Source of the DNA: Thysanoteuthis rhombus
Taxonomy: Eukaryota; Mollusca; Cephalopoda; Oegopsida; Thysanoteuthidae
Length of the DNA: 64,000 bases
Reading direction: 5' to 3'
Assembly (NCBI GenBank): GCA_963457665.1
Contig: OY735225.1
Coordinates: 1,528,501-1,592,500 of the forward strand
Shown here: positions 25,401-35,599 of the stretch, one piece after another
Layout: each line of letters begins with the position of its first letter
How positions within the stretch are numbered: position 1 is the stretch's first letter
The notes under the pieces: model-generated
Databases searched by the model: none
Seen by the model: the letters and a program-made list of their open reading frames with translations, nothing else
What the model was told of the DNA's origin: nothing
Translations under genes and position numbers: made by a program

Positions 25401-28400
25401 TGGAAACAAAAAAAAAAAAAACAGTAAATATGTGGAATTTAAAACATTACAAAAAAGTGTCTCAAATAATGACAATTTTTGGTGATTGTGACCTTTCCAG
25501 TTTCAAAATGGCAACTGCTCCAGCAGTGAAGTGGCAGGCACTGATGGTGAATTCAAAGTCAAAGAGAAGCAGACAACACTAGCCCTAAAAACACTGACCC
25601 TGCAGCAGGAGTTGCAGCCATTTTGAAAAAGGAAAAGTAACAATAGGTTAATTTTCATTTTTATCACTTAAAACAGAACTTGAAAAAAAAAAATATATGA
25701 AATTATTCCAGGTTTTAATCCTAAATAACAAAATTGCACCAAAATTTGCAAAAATAAAAATCCATACCGGCCAGTGACCATTAGGCCAAAATTCTTGTGT
25801 CCAGGAACTCTACCCATTCCTTGAAGGGTCACAGCCTCAATGTGATAGCGATGGAAGAGTCCATGATTGCCAGAAGGGGAACCAGATGCTTGGGTCTTCA
25901 TCATACGCAGCATTGTCAACAGGGAGTGTTTAAAACCATCAAAGCTTTCAGAATCATGGTAGTCATACTGCAGAGAAGAAGAATTTCATAAAATAATGCA
26001 ACCTTGGACAAAAAATACTCAGCCTGACTCAGTTCATTGTTGTGATTCTTGTAAGATTTCTTGCTTGCTCTTAGGAACTTGGGGGGGGGTTATTGAAAGT
26101 TCTTGGGTTTGCTTGCATAATTTTAAGCATTGTTTTAGTGAATGAAAAGTAACATTAAACAAGAAACTATTTGGAAAATCTCAAAAATGTTCAGACTACA
26201 AAACTGGGTAAATTTCTCAATCCAATTCATGGTTCATATGGAACGATAATGTTTTTGGGGACCCAAATCTGATTCATCAAAAAGATTACATTTTGAGTCT
26301 TTACTGGTAGAGATTCATTTTATTATACAATTCTTGTTTTGATCAAAGTTTTCTAAATTTTGCAATACTATTTCTTTACAATATTCTTTTTATGTAGATG
26401 AGGGGGTCAGAATTCTAGGTTTCATCCTTGTTTTGTTTGAATTACATTAAATTCGCATTGTCGCAACCTTGTAATTTTTAAAGCAAATTAAATTTTTGGT
26501 AACTGCGCCATTTATATCTTTGTATCACACAAAAAGTCTCATAACAAAAAGATAAAAAATTGGAACAAAAACAGGCAAGTTTTATCTGGTGCATACAGCT
26601 AGCTTATTGGTCAGACTAGTAATGATTAAAAAAAAAAAAAAAGAAAAAAAAAAATATGGAAGAAAAGTCAAATTTCTGTATTTAATTTAATTTAGTTGGC
26701 TTTGAATACTGGCTACCAGCAAAACTACCCACTTTCGATACTGGCTACCATCAAAATTATTTACAGAGTAATACCCCACTTAGCGATACCTAATTTAGAA
26801 CTGATTCACAGTAATGCTCAGTAATGTAGCCCAGAGGAAAGAAGAGAGTGATACATCTAGCATTAACTTGGCTGCAGGGTCTGCCAGAAAGATGTCAAAT
26901 TGTGCGTCAAATCACTTTAAAGGGGCTCAACTCCCTGGTTCGGAATCAGAGTCGTTCTTCTCCTAGACTGGTTGCCTTCCCTAGGCTAGAGAGCCCGATC
27001 TGCCCTGCTATTTTACCCATAACTGGGGAGAGGGGGATGGATTTGGGGGTATTAGAGCAAAGTAAACATGAACAGTCCCAACCAGCGTTTGAACTCGGGT
27101 CATCGATTCCATCATCTGAGCCAATCAAACCTCTAAACACCTACTGATGATATATTATGTAGCAATACACATCAATACCAAGAGATATTTCACCGAGATG
27201 AGATACACAGCATTAATCCATTCCATCTTGATGAGACTCAACAATGGTATCATGTATTTTAAAATGACCTTGGGCTCAATCCTTATTTATGATGTTATGT
27301 TGAGCCTATAGTGCTCTATTCCAGATATTTTCCATGTTGAATTTCCAAAATAAATAATAAGAGAGAGTATCATGGACGGTCTTCAAAAGAACTGTGTTGA
27401 AGTGTTGATATGTATGAGAATAAACACGTACACATGAATGGTCTCCATTCTGTCTCTACAGTCAATGGAATGTTCCCTCAAGGGCACATGCCTGGGTATA
27501 GCACTATTACGCTTAGTACTGCATTTTTTCACAAACATATCTAGAGTACTAACCAAGGTATTACTTCACCTGGATTGTTTTTTATTTAATTACACACAAA
27601 ATCCTATTCATACCTTCAGATCATAATTACCCTTACCTGATTGTGAAGTCTTATAGCAGCCCCTTCTCTTCGACAGAGCCGCACTACAAGATTGACAAGA
27701 TCCAGGTTGGGCAGTTGACCATTTAATCCTTCTATCTTGATGTTGTAATAAGCCACTTTCTCTGGGGGTATCTCCAGGTTCAGAGCAGCCTGAATAGAGC
27801 CACTACGACCCCACACGGTTCCAGGGAATATATCTGAAACAGAAAGAATTGATTTATAATAATCCACCAATTGAGATGTTCTCATATACAAGATGTGTGT
27901 AGTATGAATTTGCCACTACCCTTTGTAAGCTTATGGTCACACAGCAGGAATGGTATTAATTTGAAGGAGATGGTAAAAACTAGGTGTTAGTGGAAGTAAT
28001 TTTTCTATCACGGTCGAATTCTCCAAATTTTCGGGTAGCACCTTGCAGTAATCAATTTTACTATATTCTATACAATGTTGCTTACCCAGTCAGATAGTGT
28101 GATGGTTAGCATGTTTGCCTCACATGCAAAAGGTTTTGGGTTCGATTCCCGGTATGAGCAAATAGCGTGGAAAACTCTTCATTGGGATAAATTTCCCTGT
28201 ACACTCTAAGCTGTATGTTTACAGATGGACTTATCCCATCGGTGGATTTGCAGTCATAAAAACAGATTTGAAACTTGCAAGGATTAGTAAGCAGATGCAA
28301 ACTAAGGATACCAAGACTTCATCACTAGCCATATATACTCTGATGGAAGTTGTCTCTTAGGAGAAGGATACATAGGCAAATGGCCCGTTTGCCCCTCCTT

Positions 28401-31400
28401 GGATCAGGCCTCCTCACTTTGGGGTGAGGCGGTATGAAAGTTGGAACCTTATAATCAATAAATGATAATGGTGCAATTCAACTGTTTCATGTAATACCCA
28501 CTTGATGTATTCACATAAACAGATATCATTCTTTGCTGGTAAAAAAGTTTCTGTCAAGATATATTCCCCCCACCGCCCTCCCTTGGAAATATATTTTTTG
28601 TTGAGTGGTGGTTGCTAGAAAAGTCCAAATTTAAAAAAAAAAAACCCAAAAGAAACAAGCATGAACATCGCCGGACACAAACTAAAGGAACAATTTTGCA
28701 TAAACTCACATTGTGAATCAAACCCTCTCCTAAAAACCTATTTGAGAGGGAATTTCGAAAACAAAAAAAAAACAACAACAAAAAAAAAAACGAAAACAAC
28801 TTTTGAACATAGTAAGGGATAGATCTTTAAATTTTCAGCTCTCTAGCTTCATTGGTTATTGCCAGGATACGATATAAATAGCCAGCCAGACTAACTTAAA
28901 AACAGAAGAAACCTAGGATAATAGTTTTGGTTGATGGTTTCCAAATTTTGAAAATAACAAAAATGTTCCAAATACCATATTTGCTGGTAGATAAAACGGA
29001 TATTCAATTTAAAAGACAAAACAAATACTATACAAGTATTAAATAGTGGAGACTGTCTACCAAATCTTGATATGGACAGGCATAGAGAGCAGCCACCCCC
29101 CCCAATAACAGTATACACCAGGTGTTGTATAATTGAGCATCTAACGAGCTGTTTGGTATCACTAAGTCTACTTACATTCAGAAGACTGCACTTGATGATA
29201 ACCATCTAACCAGGCTTGCATCCCAATATGTTCATGTTGGGTAAACAAAAAGATTATATCTTTCGACCAATATGTCTGTTCTGAAGAATAGTAAAGAAGA
29301 AAAAGAAACGTAACAAAAATTATTATTTATCTGGTTGGAATAAGAAAACAAGAAAAAAAAAAAAAAAAAAAAAAAAAAAGAATTAAGATTTGAACAAGAT
29401 TTTTATTTATTCATTTATCAAATAAAAATGCCTTTACAAGCATCTCTCTATACAATTTACATTAAAAATACGTATTCAACATTAAAAAATGCATTACTTC
29501 ATTAATTCAAGTGATAAAATTATATGAAACTTGATAAAAATAAATTACAAGCTTATCAGAACAGAGAAACATTTACCAAGTAGATTTATTCAAGATTTAT
29601 AGACAAATTTTCATCATTTTTATCATCAAATCAACAAATGGAAATATTTTCACAAGAAGATATAAATAAAAACTTCATCTGTTTGAAACATCTGGATATT
29701 TTTTGTGATTTTTTTTGAACAGATATATCAAAACTTACGAAGAGGATTTAGTAAAATGGCCAATTTTTCTTGAAAAATAAAAAAAAAAGTAAACAGGTCT
29801 GGTTGGCCACTCAATAGAAACTGTCACGTGACCAATGTAATTTGGCAGCATGTCAAGTTGCAGTGAATTGGGATGATCAATAAAATTGAAAACGGAGTGA
29901 TCAATGAACAAATTATTTCTCTCGTTTTTTGTTGGGTGGGGATCACCAAAAAAGTCTGAATTTTAAAAGAAACAAGCTCCAGTGCTGCTGAACACAAACT
30001 AAGTGACCAATTTAGCATAAACTTGTATTGTAAATTTGATCGCCACAAAAATCTAGGGACGTAAAAAAAAATTTTTTAAAATAAACAATTTTTTCTAGAC
30101 ATAAGATGTGGATATTTAAATTTTCATCTCTCTAGCTCTGTTGGTGTGGCCTGTGACTCAAAGCCAGCCAAACCTACCTAAAAACTGAAGAAAGCAATGT
30201 TGACAGTATCTAAACGAGAATCATTTCAAAGAGAGAATACTTACTTTTAAAGAATTTGGTGAGAGCAAGCATCAAAGCAATTCCACCACTGGTGTCAGTT
30301 AGTGCTTTGCTTATCATGCTCTGGGAACGCACAGGAGCCGATAAGACAACTGCCTCGGTGCTGCTTGCCCTGGGAGCTCGTAGAATCGCATACACATTCT
30401 GGCCAGGGACACTCTACAATACAAACAGCTTAGTTGACTTCTTTAGTAATTTTCATTTCATTGAAGTCCTTAACAAGAAAAGGAAAGATGCTAATACATT
30501 TTTTTCATCTTTTAAAAATTTTTATTCAATGAAGTATTATGACTTATTATTATTTTCAAAATTTTCATGCCCCCCCCCCCGTCTTGATCTTAATTTATTA
30601 GTTGCTTTCTATTGCAACTTTTACTCAGACCAATTTTCCTTTGGCCATGAGTAAATAGCATTGATTGGAAGATAGAAAATAAGCCTCAGGTTGAATTCGG
30701 ACCCACATCTCCAATGGGAAGCACCATTTACGCCTGCCTGCTCTACCAAGACTAACCAGAAGAAAGAAGTGTGAATAACACCCTCAAACTTATCCTTCAT
30801 TCCGATCGGCAGTCATGTATGTAAAATAAGAATTTTAAAATTGATAATGAAAGATGCTAAAATATTGAGAGACACTCGGTACTCTAACCAAAGACAAGTT
30901 GATTCAAAAAGTATTTTAATTCACAAATTTGTATTGGAGTTTAAATATTGAATCAAGGGGAGTAACTTCTGATTGAGAGTTAAAAAAAAAAAATTTATAT
31001 TCAGAGTTCCACAAAAAGTTTGCAATAAAAGCTGTAATAAACTTATATACATTTCAAAATAAAAAACTAAATTAAAATTCATGTAGGAAATGAAAAGTCA
31101 GTTAATTTCAAGTCAAAAAAGTAAACAAAAAGTTAAACAAAATTTTTTGTTGTCAAGATGTGTCAGAAATATTTTAAAATAGAAATAGTAAAATTTTACG
31201 CCTCTCTATTGCCAGAAATTTATTTTGATTCAATCAAAACGAGGAGGAAATGTAGAATTCTGACCCCTTAACTAAAACTACTTGAAAGAATATAATGGAG
31301 AAAAAGTACTACAAAATACTAAAAAAACAATCAAAACAAGGATTGTGTAATTTGATGAATGACTACCAGTGATGACTGAAAAATGCATCTTCCAGATCTA

Positions 31401-34157
31401 ATTTTGAGTCCCTTAAAGCGTTACTGTGCCAAACATTTTCTATTCCACGGAGATGAATATCATTTTGTAATTGATTATGTCTAAACTGTACAGAAAATGT
31501 CATTTATTGCTTTCAAAATTTAGTTTTGTGACTAAAACTGTGATAATTTGAAATGTACTTATTTTCAATTGGTCAATGGACAAATATTCACATTTTAATC
31601 ACATAAAGTGAGAAAAACAATTATATATTTTGGCCACAAAAGCAAAATTTGATGAGAATAATAGCCATCATCTATACTTTTCACACATGAGTAATCAGAA
31701 AATAACGCTCACTCCCCAGGCACAAAAATTGCACTGCATTGTGTATTTTGGGTTAAACATCTTTCAAATCATTTTTCAGAATGTTATTTATGTAAAGCTA
31801 TTCTTTAAAAAAAACATTTTCAGCTACTCTTACTGAAAAATTAATTATTGAACAGGCTTTTTTTTAGAAAATGGAGACGTCCAAAGAACTTGTAAGGCAG
31901 AAGAATGTGATAAACAAGTTTTTTTCAATTCTAGAAGATTGGAGAGATCTATAAAACAGCAGTAGTAGTTCATACACACACAAAGAGTAATAGATTTTTG
32001 CTTTAGAGTACACGAACACACAGGAAGATCTTTGCTTTACCATCTCCTCTCTTTCTATTTGCTTTCATGTAACAGAAACCAAGACAGACTGATATTTTTT
32101 GTATCTTATATAAGGAGAAAAATATTGACCAGAACTCACCCGATCTCCGAGCAGTTGCAGAGGGTACTTTACGGAATAGTTTTGCACATGAACTTCCAAA
32201 CCAAGCTCTTGAAATTTGGAAAATAGCCATTCCCGGGACAGTAACCTGGAAGTATAATACAGTCATATTAACAATGTATTTATCGACAAAGATTGAATTT
32301 TGAGTCTCTATAAGTTAACTAGACAAAAGTCAGCCACAGATAAAAAAACCATTGACAGAGCAATCAGTTGTTAGTTAACATATCCAACACTGTTTTACAT
32401 ACATAAGGATTAAAAACAACATTCGGACGCAAACAAATATCCTAAATATACATTTTTAATAGAAAACAATTGGATTTTGGTGAAGTAAAAATGATACAGG
32501 AACATAATCTATCTGTTTTTTAAAGAAAAAAAAAGGTTTACAATTTTCAAAAAGCCTTTCTTGTTTGTTGGAAGCTAGGTTGCCAGATTTGGCCAGTAGC
32601 GGATATAATCCCGCCTTAATCTCAGAAACTTACCCAACACAGGCATTGGAATAGTATCAAATTTAGAAATCATACGAAGTTTGGAGGCAGAGGCTGAGGC
32701 TGGCATTGAACCTCTACCTCTAGACTCGCTTGATTTCTCAAATTGGATGCTATTCCAATGCCTGTGCTGGGTAAGTCTCTGAGATAAAGCTCGTATTATC
32801 TCCCCTTCTGGTCAAATCAGGCAACCCTGGCTGGAAACCTCATCCAAAATATTGTCTGGTTGGCTAACCTTTTATCTTTGTCCATTTCTTGTTTCATCTC
32901 ATTCTTGTAGAGTTTCACGTCTGACTCCGTATAAAATTCCCCTTCAACCAAACCTGAAAATACAAAGGAAATGAATTTTACTTTCTATGATTCAGACTGA
33001 GGCTGTGTTATCTATTTAAATCTTTTGACAGCCTTTTTATAAGAGTTCCAAGTTATAATGTGGGTGTTGGGGTCCAAGAAGGCCAACTGTATTATAACCA
33101 GGCTACGATAACTAGTGTTAGATCTATCTCTTCTGGAGCTAGACTTATATTTTGGAATCTACCACCCTATAGCATTACAAAGCAAATGCATTATAACAGG
33201 GGAGGCTTGTATTCTTATTGAAGGTGTACAAAACAAATGATAGATCACAAATTTTTAATAAGAGCACAAAAATATAGAAAATGGGACATTCTTATTTTAA
33301 AAAATATGAATCTTTCATTTGATATATTATTTTACAAATTATAGATATAATATATGAATCATACATTGTAAATCTTAATGAGATAAATTTTTCTCAACAA
33401 TATAAAAATATGATATTTTTTTATTTACAGACTGTGTCTCCTTATTGTAAAAAGCAAATGAACAAAAACTCTGACGAACAGAGTAAATTAAATGCTGTCA
33501 ATTTCATTGTATGGAATGAGTCAACACCTTAGCTATAGTGTAGTTCTATTTCAAAATATACGTAAAAACCACTGTTAATACATATTTATGTAAAACTATC
33601 ATAACAATCATTAAGAGAGAACTCCCATTGGAGTATTAACAGCAGGTGACGAGGTCCCAGTTTCCTTTGCTTGGACTTAATTCTTATAACTTTTTAAAGT
33701 GTACTCATTGGGAAACTTGTCCAGATGAAAGGTTTCCCACACTATACTCATACTAGGAATTGAACCCAGGACCTTCTGCATTAGAGGCAGACATGCTAAC
33801 CATTACACTATCTGATCAGACAATATCTTCACATACTTGTCTGAAGTTAAAATCCAAAATCTAATCAAATGACATTTACCCAGGATAGAAATATTGGCAG
33901 TGTTGCTCCGAGATAATAAAAATGGCCAGAAACTTTCAAAGAGTCCATTGGAATATGATTCGACATAAAATGATTAGAATCTTACCTGGTAGAAGTGCAT
34001 TTTCTGAGAAATAAGTTCCAGCATTCAGATAGACATAAGCAAGGCCCAGAAACCAAAGGAGGCCACTGATGTAGAATAAGGCACAAAGTCGATTGTTGTA
34101 ACGAGAAATGATGAGAACAAAACGTCGCCGTTGGCGGGGATCAGTCAAAAGTCCCAT
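19196..34157 (-). CDS. GPAA1: GPI-anchor attachment protein 1 (GPI transamidase subunit), complete coding region
   Basis: Twelve coding exons on the minus strand: 34157-33986, 32953-32869, 32245-32140, 30413-30245, 29280-29176, 27833-27637, 25967-25768, 25399-25246, 23138-22812, 21993-21794, 20249-20073 and 19478-19196; 2175 bases, 724 codons plus stop, all junctions in phase. GPAA1 is a multi-pass ER membrane subunit of the GPI transamidase (with PIGK, PIGT, PIGS, PIGU) that binds the GPI lipid and helps join it to the protein C-terminus. Seen: N-terminal [12 protein letters not shown], membrane segment 1 at about residues 24-44, a luminal domain to about 370 with [29 protein letters not shown] and [15 protein letters not shown] (hallmarks recalled from the human protein), and several C-terminal membrane segments ending near [10 protein letters not shown]. 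It is about 100 residues longer than the human protein (621), mostly from an acidic loop in exon 9. Confidence 0.96.
19571..20008 (+). mobile_element. MITE family A, copy in GPAA1 intron 11
   Basis: TTCTGGTTAGTCACTCAACA, GGCAGCATGCCATGTTGGGG, CCCTCTAGCTCC and a decayed end TTGACAGTATTGATCGACAG. Same family as 29792-30215. Confidence 0.65.
20073..20249 (-). CDS. GPAA1: GPAA1 coding exon 11 (membrane segment)
   Basis: Encodes [20 protein letters not shown], then [20 protein letters not shown] (human CIALTNFSLGFLLATTMVP). Two acceptors compete: CAG at 20250-20251 keeps phase and the conserved frame; a downstream CAG at the GTGGATTGG boundary would break it. Donor AA|GTAAGT. Confidence 0.92.
20456..20619. 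mobile_element. MITE family C, copy 2
   Basis: Starts CAGGCCTCCCCTGTTATAGC and has CTCATGGACCCCAAAACC inside; the far end GGGGATCACTTGTAG is decayed. GPAA1 intron. Confidence 0.65.
20792..21000 (+). repeat. Dispersed repeat K, copy 1 (partner at 63412-63640)
   Basis: Shares CACCATCACAGTCAATAATT-GAACAA and further decayed similarity with 63412-63640. Type unknown. Confidence 0.5.
21188..21288 (-). mobile_element. tRNA-like SINE fragment
   Basis: Minus strand: CCCGTGGCGTAATGGATACA (A-box-like), then GAGTTCAATACCTGGGT (B-box-like). Too decayed to be a functional tRNA. Confidence 0.45.
21794..21993 (-). CDS. GPAA1: GPAA1 coding exon 10 (membrane segments)
   Basis: Encodes [20 protein letters not shown] and [16 protein letters not shown], two hydrophobic segments matching human LVAPLLISQAMGLALYVLP and VLTLLAIYAAGLALP. 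Acceptor TTTCCAG, donor AA|GTAAGT; leaves in phase 2. Confidence 0.93.
22141..22176 (-). ncRNA. Hammerhead-like motif (canonical CTGATGA core)
   Basis: Minus strand: CTGATGA, then GGCC...GGCT as a possible helix II, then GAAAC. Helix III is decayed. The wider segment (about 22085-22330) resembles the Penelope-linked repeats at 35.6, 44.0 and 53.4 kb. GPAA1 intron 9. Confidence 0.4.
22482..22650 (+). repeat. AT-rich minisatellite, ~30-bp unit
   Basis: About five or six degenerate units of the form TCATTGTTATTGATTGTTACG/TTAT, some shortened. GPAA1 intron 9. Confidence 0.8.
22812..23138 (-). CDS. GPAA1: GPAA1 coding exon 9 (long acidic loop)
   Basis: Encodes [11 protein letters not shown], a Lys/Glu-rich stretch, then an extremely acidic Glu/Asp run ending [10 protein letters not shown]: about 109 residues between membrane segments 2 and 3 where human has roughly 35. 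Ten or so consecutive acidic codons come from a GAT (ATC on the plus strand) triplet run near 22841-22880. In the known topology this loop faces the cytosol. Acceptor TTATTAG and donor GAG|GTTGGT join exons 8 and 10 in phase 0. Confidence 0.9.
23199..23392. mobile_element. Foldback MITE family B, copy 2
   Basis: Arms AGCCAGATTTTGGTCAGAAG...TTATCTCAGAGAC and its mirror CTCTGAGAGAAAGC...ATTATCTCCCCTTCTGCC, as at 32576. GPAA1 intron 8. Confidence 0.65.
23845..24262 (-). mobile_element. MITE family A, copy
   Basis: Reverse orientation: TTAGAAACTGGCAACATTAC, then GTTTTCAAGTTGGTCTGGCT, and at the other end GATAGTTTCTATTAAGTGAC. GPAA1 intron 8. Confidence 0.7.
24350..24595 (+). repeat. Dispersed repeat (partners at 26930-27140 and 34885-35010)
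   Basis: All three share a TTGGTTGCCAA/ GGTTGCCTTCC core, CTACCCTACTATT/CTGCCCTGCTATT, CATAGCC/CCATAAC and GAGATGGAT/GGGATGGAT, then a B-box-like TTTGAACTCGGGTC best seen at 27088. Possibly an old SINE. Confidence 0.45.
25246..25399 (-). CDS. GPAA1: GPAA1 coding exon 8 (membrane segment 2)
   Basis: Encodes [20 protein letters not shown] and then [20 protein letters not shown], the second membrane segment at about residues 375-395 (human [30 protein letters not shown]). Donor AAA|GTATCC is weaker than the others but gives correct phase. Confidence 0.95.
25768..25967 (-). CDS. GPAA1: GPAA1 coding exon 7
   Basis: Encodes [20 protein letters not shown], then [20 protein letters not shown] and [11 protein letters not shown]. 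The human counterpart has [24 protein letters not shown]. Donor CG|GTATGG; leaves in phase 2. Confidence 0.96.
26930..27140 (+). repeat. Dispersed repeat, best copy
   Basis: Same family as 24350-24595: CCTAGACTGGTTGCCTTCCC, GAGAGCCCGATCTGCCCTGC, GTTTGAACTCGGGTCATCGA. G+C-richer than its surroundings. GPAA1 intron 6. Confidence 0.5.
27637..27833 (-). CDS. GPAA1: GPAA1 coding exon 6
   Basis: Encodes [14 protein letters not shown], then [20 protein letters not shown], the most conserved GPAA1 signature (human [18 protein letters not shown]). Acceptor CTGTTTCAG, donor CAG|GTAAGG; ends in phase 0. Confidence 0.97.
28083..28330 (+). mobile_element. tRNA-derived SINE, copy 2
   Basis: A box TAGTGTGATGGTTAGCATG, B box GGTTCGATTCC, then the shared body GGAAAACTCTTCATTGGGAT. 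Antisense to GPAA1, in an intron. Confidence 0.8.
28610..28948 (+). mobile_element. MITE family A, 5'-truncated copy
   Basis: GGACACAAACTAAAGGAACA, CAGCTCTCTAGCTTCATTGG, GAAGAAACCTAGGATAATAG. GPAA1 intron 5. Confidence 0.6.
29176..29280 (-). CDS. GPAA1: GPAA1 coding exon 5
   Basis: Encodes [20 protein letters not shown] and [14 protein letters not shown], matching human [27 protein letters not shown]. Acceptor CTTCTTCAG, donor T|GTAAGT. Too short and in the wrong frame to show as a long ORF; found by phase and similarity. Confidence 0.95.
29350..29379 (+). repeat. Poly(A) tract
   Basis: About 30 A residues in a GPAA1 intron; could be the tail of an old retroposon, but no body was recognised. 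Confidence 0.85.
29792..30215 (+). mobile_element. MITE family A, best copy
   Basis: Starts AAACAGGTCTGGTTGGCCAC then ATAGAAACTGTCACGTGACC, and ends AGCAATGTTGACAGTATCTA. The 5' motif AGAAACTGTCA is the reverse complement of the 3' motif TGACAGTTTCT seen in sister copies, and GGTCTGG occurs at one end with CCAGAC at the other, so the ends are inverted. About 420 bp, no ORF: a non-autonomous DNA transposon. GPAA1 intron 4. Confidence 0.7.
30245..30413 (-). CDS. GPAA1: GPAA1 coding exon 4
   Basis: Encodes [20 protein letters not shown] and, further on, [14 protein letters not shown]. The human counterpart is NVYGILRAPRAASTESLVL, one of the best conserved stretches of the luminal domain. Donor A|GTAAGT. 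Confidence 0.95.
30680..30765 (-). mobile_element. tRNA-like SINE fragment
   Basis: Minus strand: TAGTCTTGGTAGAGCAGGCA (A-box-like) and GGGTCCGAATTCAACC (B-box-like). Confidence 0.45.
32140..32245 (-). CDS. GPAA1: GPAA1 coding exon 3
   Basis: Encodes [20 protein letters not shown] then [15 protein letters not shown], matching the human segment around [20 protein letters not shown]. Acceptor TTCCAG, donor CGG|GTGAGT. A longer open frame here in another reading frame is a shadow. Confidence 0.92.
32576..32830. mobile_element. Foldback MITE family B, best copy
   Basis: Left arm GTTGCCAGATTTGGCCAGTA, ATAATCCCGCCTTAATCTCA, CAACACAGGCATTGGAAT; right arm ATTCCAATGCCTGTGCTGGG, AGTCTCTGAGATAAAGC, TCAAATCAGGCAACC. 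The arms pair over about 110 bp with a short purine/pyrimidine-biased centre. GPAA1 intron 2, 40 bases from exon 2. Confidence 0.8.
32869..32953 (-). CDS. GPAA1: GPAA1 coding exon 2
   Basis: Encodes [20 protein letters not shown] and QEMDKDK at the start of the luminal domain. Acceptor TTTTCAG and donor AG|GTTAGC; enters in phase 1 and leaves in phase 2. Less conserved than its neighbours, but phases on both sides fit. Confidence 0.88.
33044..33211. mobile_element. MITE family C, copy 3
   Basis: GTGGGTGTTGGGGTCCAAGA inside; right end GCATTATAACAGGGGAGGCT. GPAA1 intron 1. Confidence 0.65.
33656..33823 (-). mobile_element. tRNA-derived SINE, copy 3
   Basis: Minus strand: TAGTGTAATGGTTAGCATG, then GGGTTCAATTCC, then the shared body (GTGTGGGAAACC). 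In sense with GPAA1, intron 1. Confidence 0.8.
33986..34157 (-). CDS. GPAA1: GPAA1 coding exon 1 (start, membrane segment 1)
   Basis: Starts [20 protein letters not shown], close to the human start MGLLSDP. Residues 24-44 ([20 protein letters not shown]) are the first membrane helix, then [10 protein letters not shown] as in YMSENAMG. Four bases before the ATG is a good acceptor (TTTATTTCTTCAG), so the exon begins at 34161 and part of the 5'UTR lies in upstream exons. Confidence 0.95.
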
Positions 34158-34884
34158 TTGCCTGAAGAAATAAAGAAATCATATTGAGAAATCCATAGAA
34201 ATGAAAAAAAATCATATTGAGAAATCTGTAGAGATTAAAAAAAAAACATACTGAGAAATCTCTAAAGATGCTTTGGGTGTTCAAGCAGATAAAGATTCAG
34301 AGAATGCACTTATCGAGCCGAGATCAAACTCCCGCTGAGACAGTTTGCATTCTCTCCACACTAATTCCCTTTTGAAAGGCATGAATAAGTCTCCCCTTAT
34401 GAATAAAATAGCTCATGAGCAGATTTGAGTGGCGCCACTTCATGTACTTGTCACCTCTATTTCACATATCACAAACAGGCCGAGTAGGTAGCAGTGTTAT
34501 TTGTGGAACCTGAGCAGTGACGGATGAAGCTGTAGCCAGCGTAAGGGCACTACTAACTTGAAGAAATAAAATGCAATGTTTTCTCTTGTTGTCAAATGAA
34601 ATTTTTTAAAAAAAGTAAACGCGTGGAATAGAAAACTTTTCTATTCAACAAAATTCTGTAATTTTCAAAAAATTATCTTCTGCTTGTCTTCGTGGTGTCA
34701 TGGGGAAGGGGAAGCAGCAATCATTTTCATCATCTTATTTGAGCAATTCATCATAATCCACTTCCAGTCTGCTATGCCCGCTGGAGTTTCACCCGAGCAC
34801 CGTTGACCATGCGTCTTGGGAACACATTCCTTACTCTGTCCTTTGCCTGCCTTTCATACACAGCCTCAGGGGTGGGACTTTCAC

Positions 34885-35010
34885 AGTATGGAATCACAGT
34901 TATCCTCTCCCTAAACTGGTTGCCAACCAAGGCTGGAGAGCCCTGTCTACCTTACTGTTTAGCCATAGCTGGAGGGAGTGAGATGGATACATACCTCTAC
35001 CAAAGTGTGA
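34885..35010 (+). repeat. Dispersed repeat (family of 24350 and 26930)
   Basis: TAAACTGGTTGCCAACCAAG, GGAGAGCCCTGTCTACC, GAGTGAGATGGATACA. Confidence 0.5.
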
Positions 35011-35599
35011 AGTGAATGCCTTCAAACTTTACTTTTGTGTCTAGGACAGTTATATTTTTATGCAATTGTTTTTCTCACTTTACGAGTTCAAAAATTTGCT
35101 AATTCGTTTGTTGTCCAATTAAAAGTCAGTAGATTTCAAATGATCACTGGCCTGGTCACAAAAGCAAAAGAGGCTAATTGTCATTTTCTATACTTTTTAC
35201 ACATAATTAATTAGAAAATAATACTTACAGTCCAGGAACAAAAAGAAAAAAATAAGTCGCACAGTGTTATGTAAAAAGAACCTCAGACTTCATAAGGCAT
35301 TTTTATAAATGTTTTTCTGAATTCTAGAGGAACAGTGTTTCTTGGCAGTCGATAGATTGCAGTAACATCAGCTCTTCTTGCCACAATCAAGACTTCCTTA
35401 GCTGACACCTGCATATTGATTTGTTCATAGTAAAAGAATGTGAAAGTGTTTATTTAGATCCAGGCAGACCAGACAGGTCCAGCTTGTAGTTATTGACTCA
35501 ACAAAGTGAACAAATCAAAACTTGACCTCAGGCTGTTCAGTTTCCATTGTACATTTATAGTCCACAAACAACATCAATTATACTGTCTATAGTTACGAG

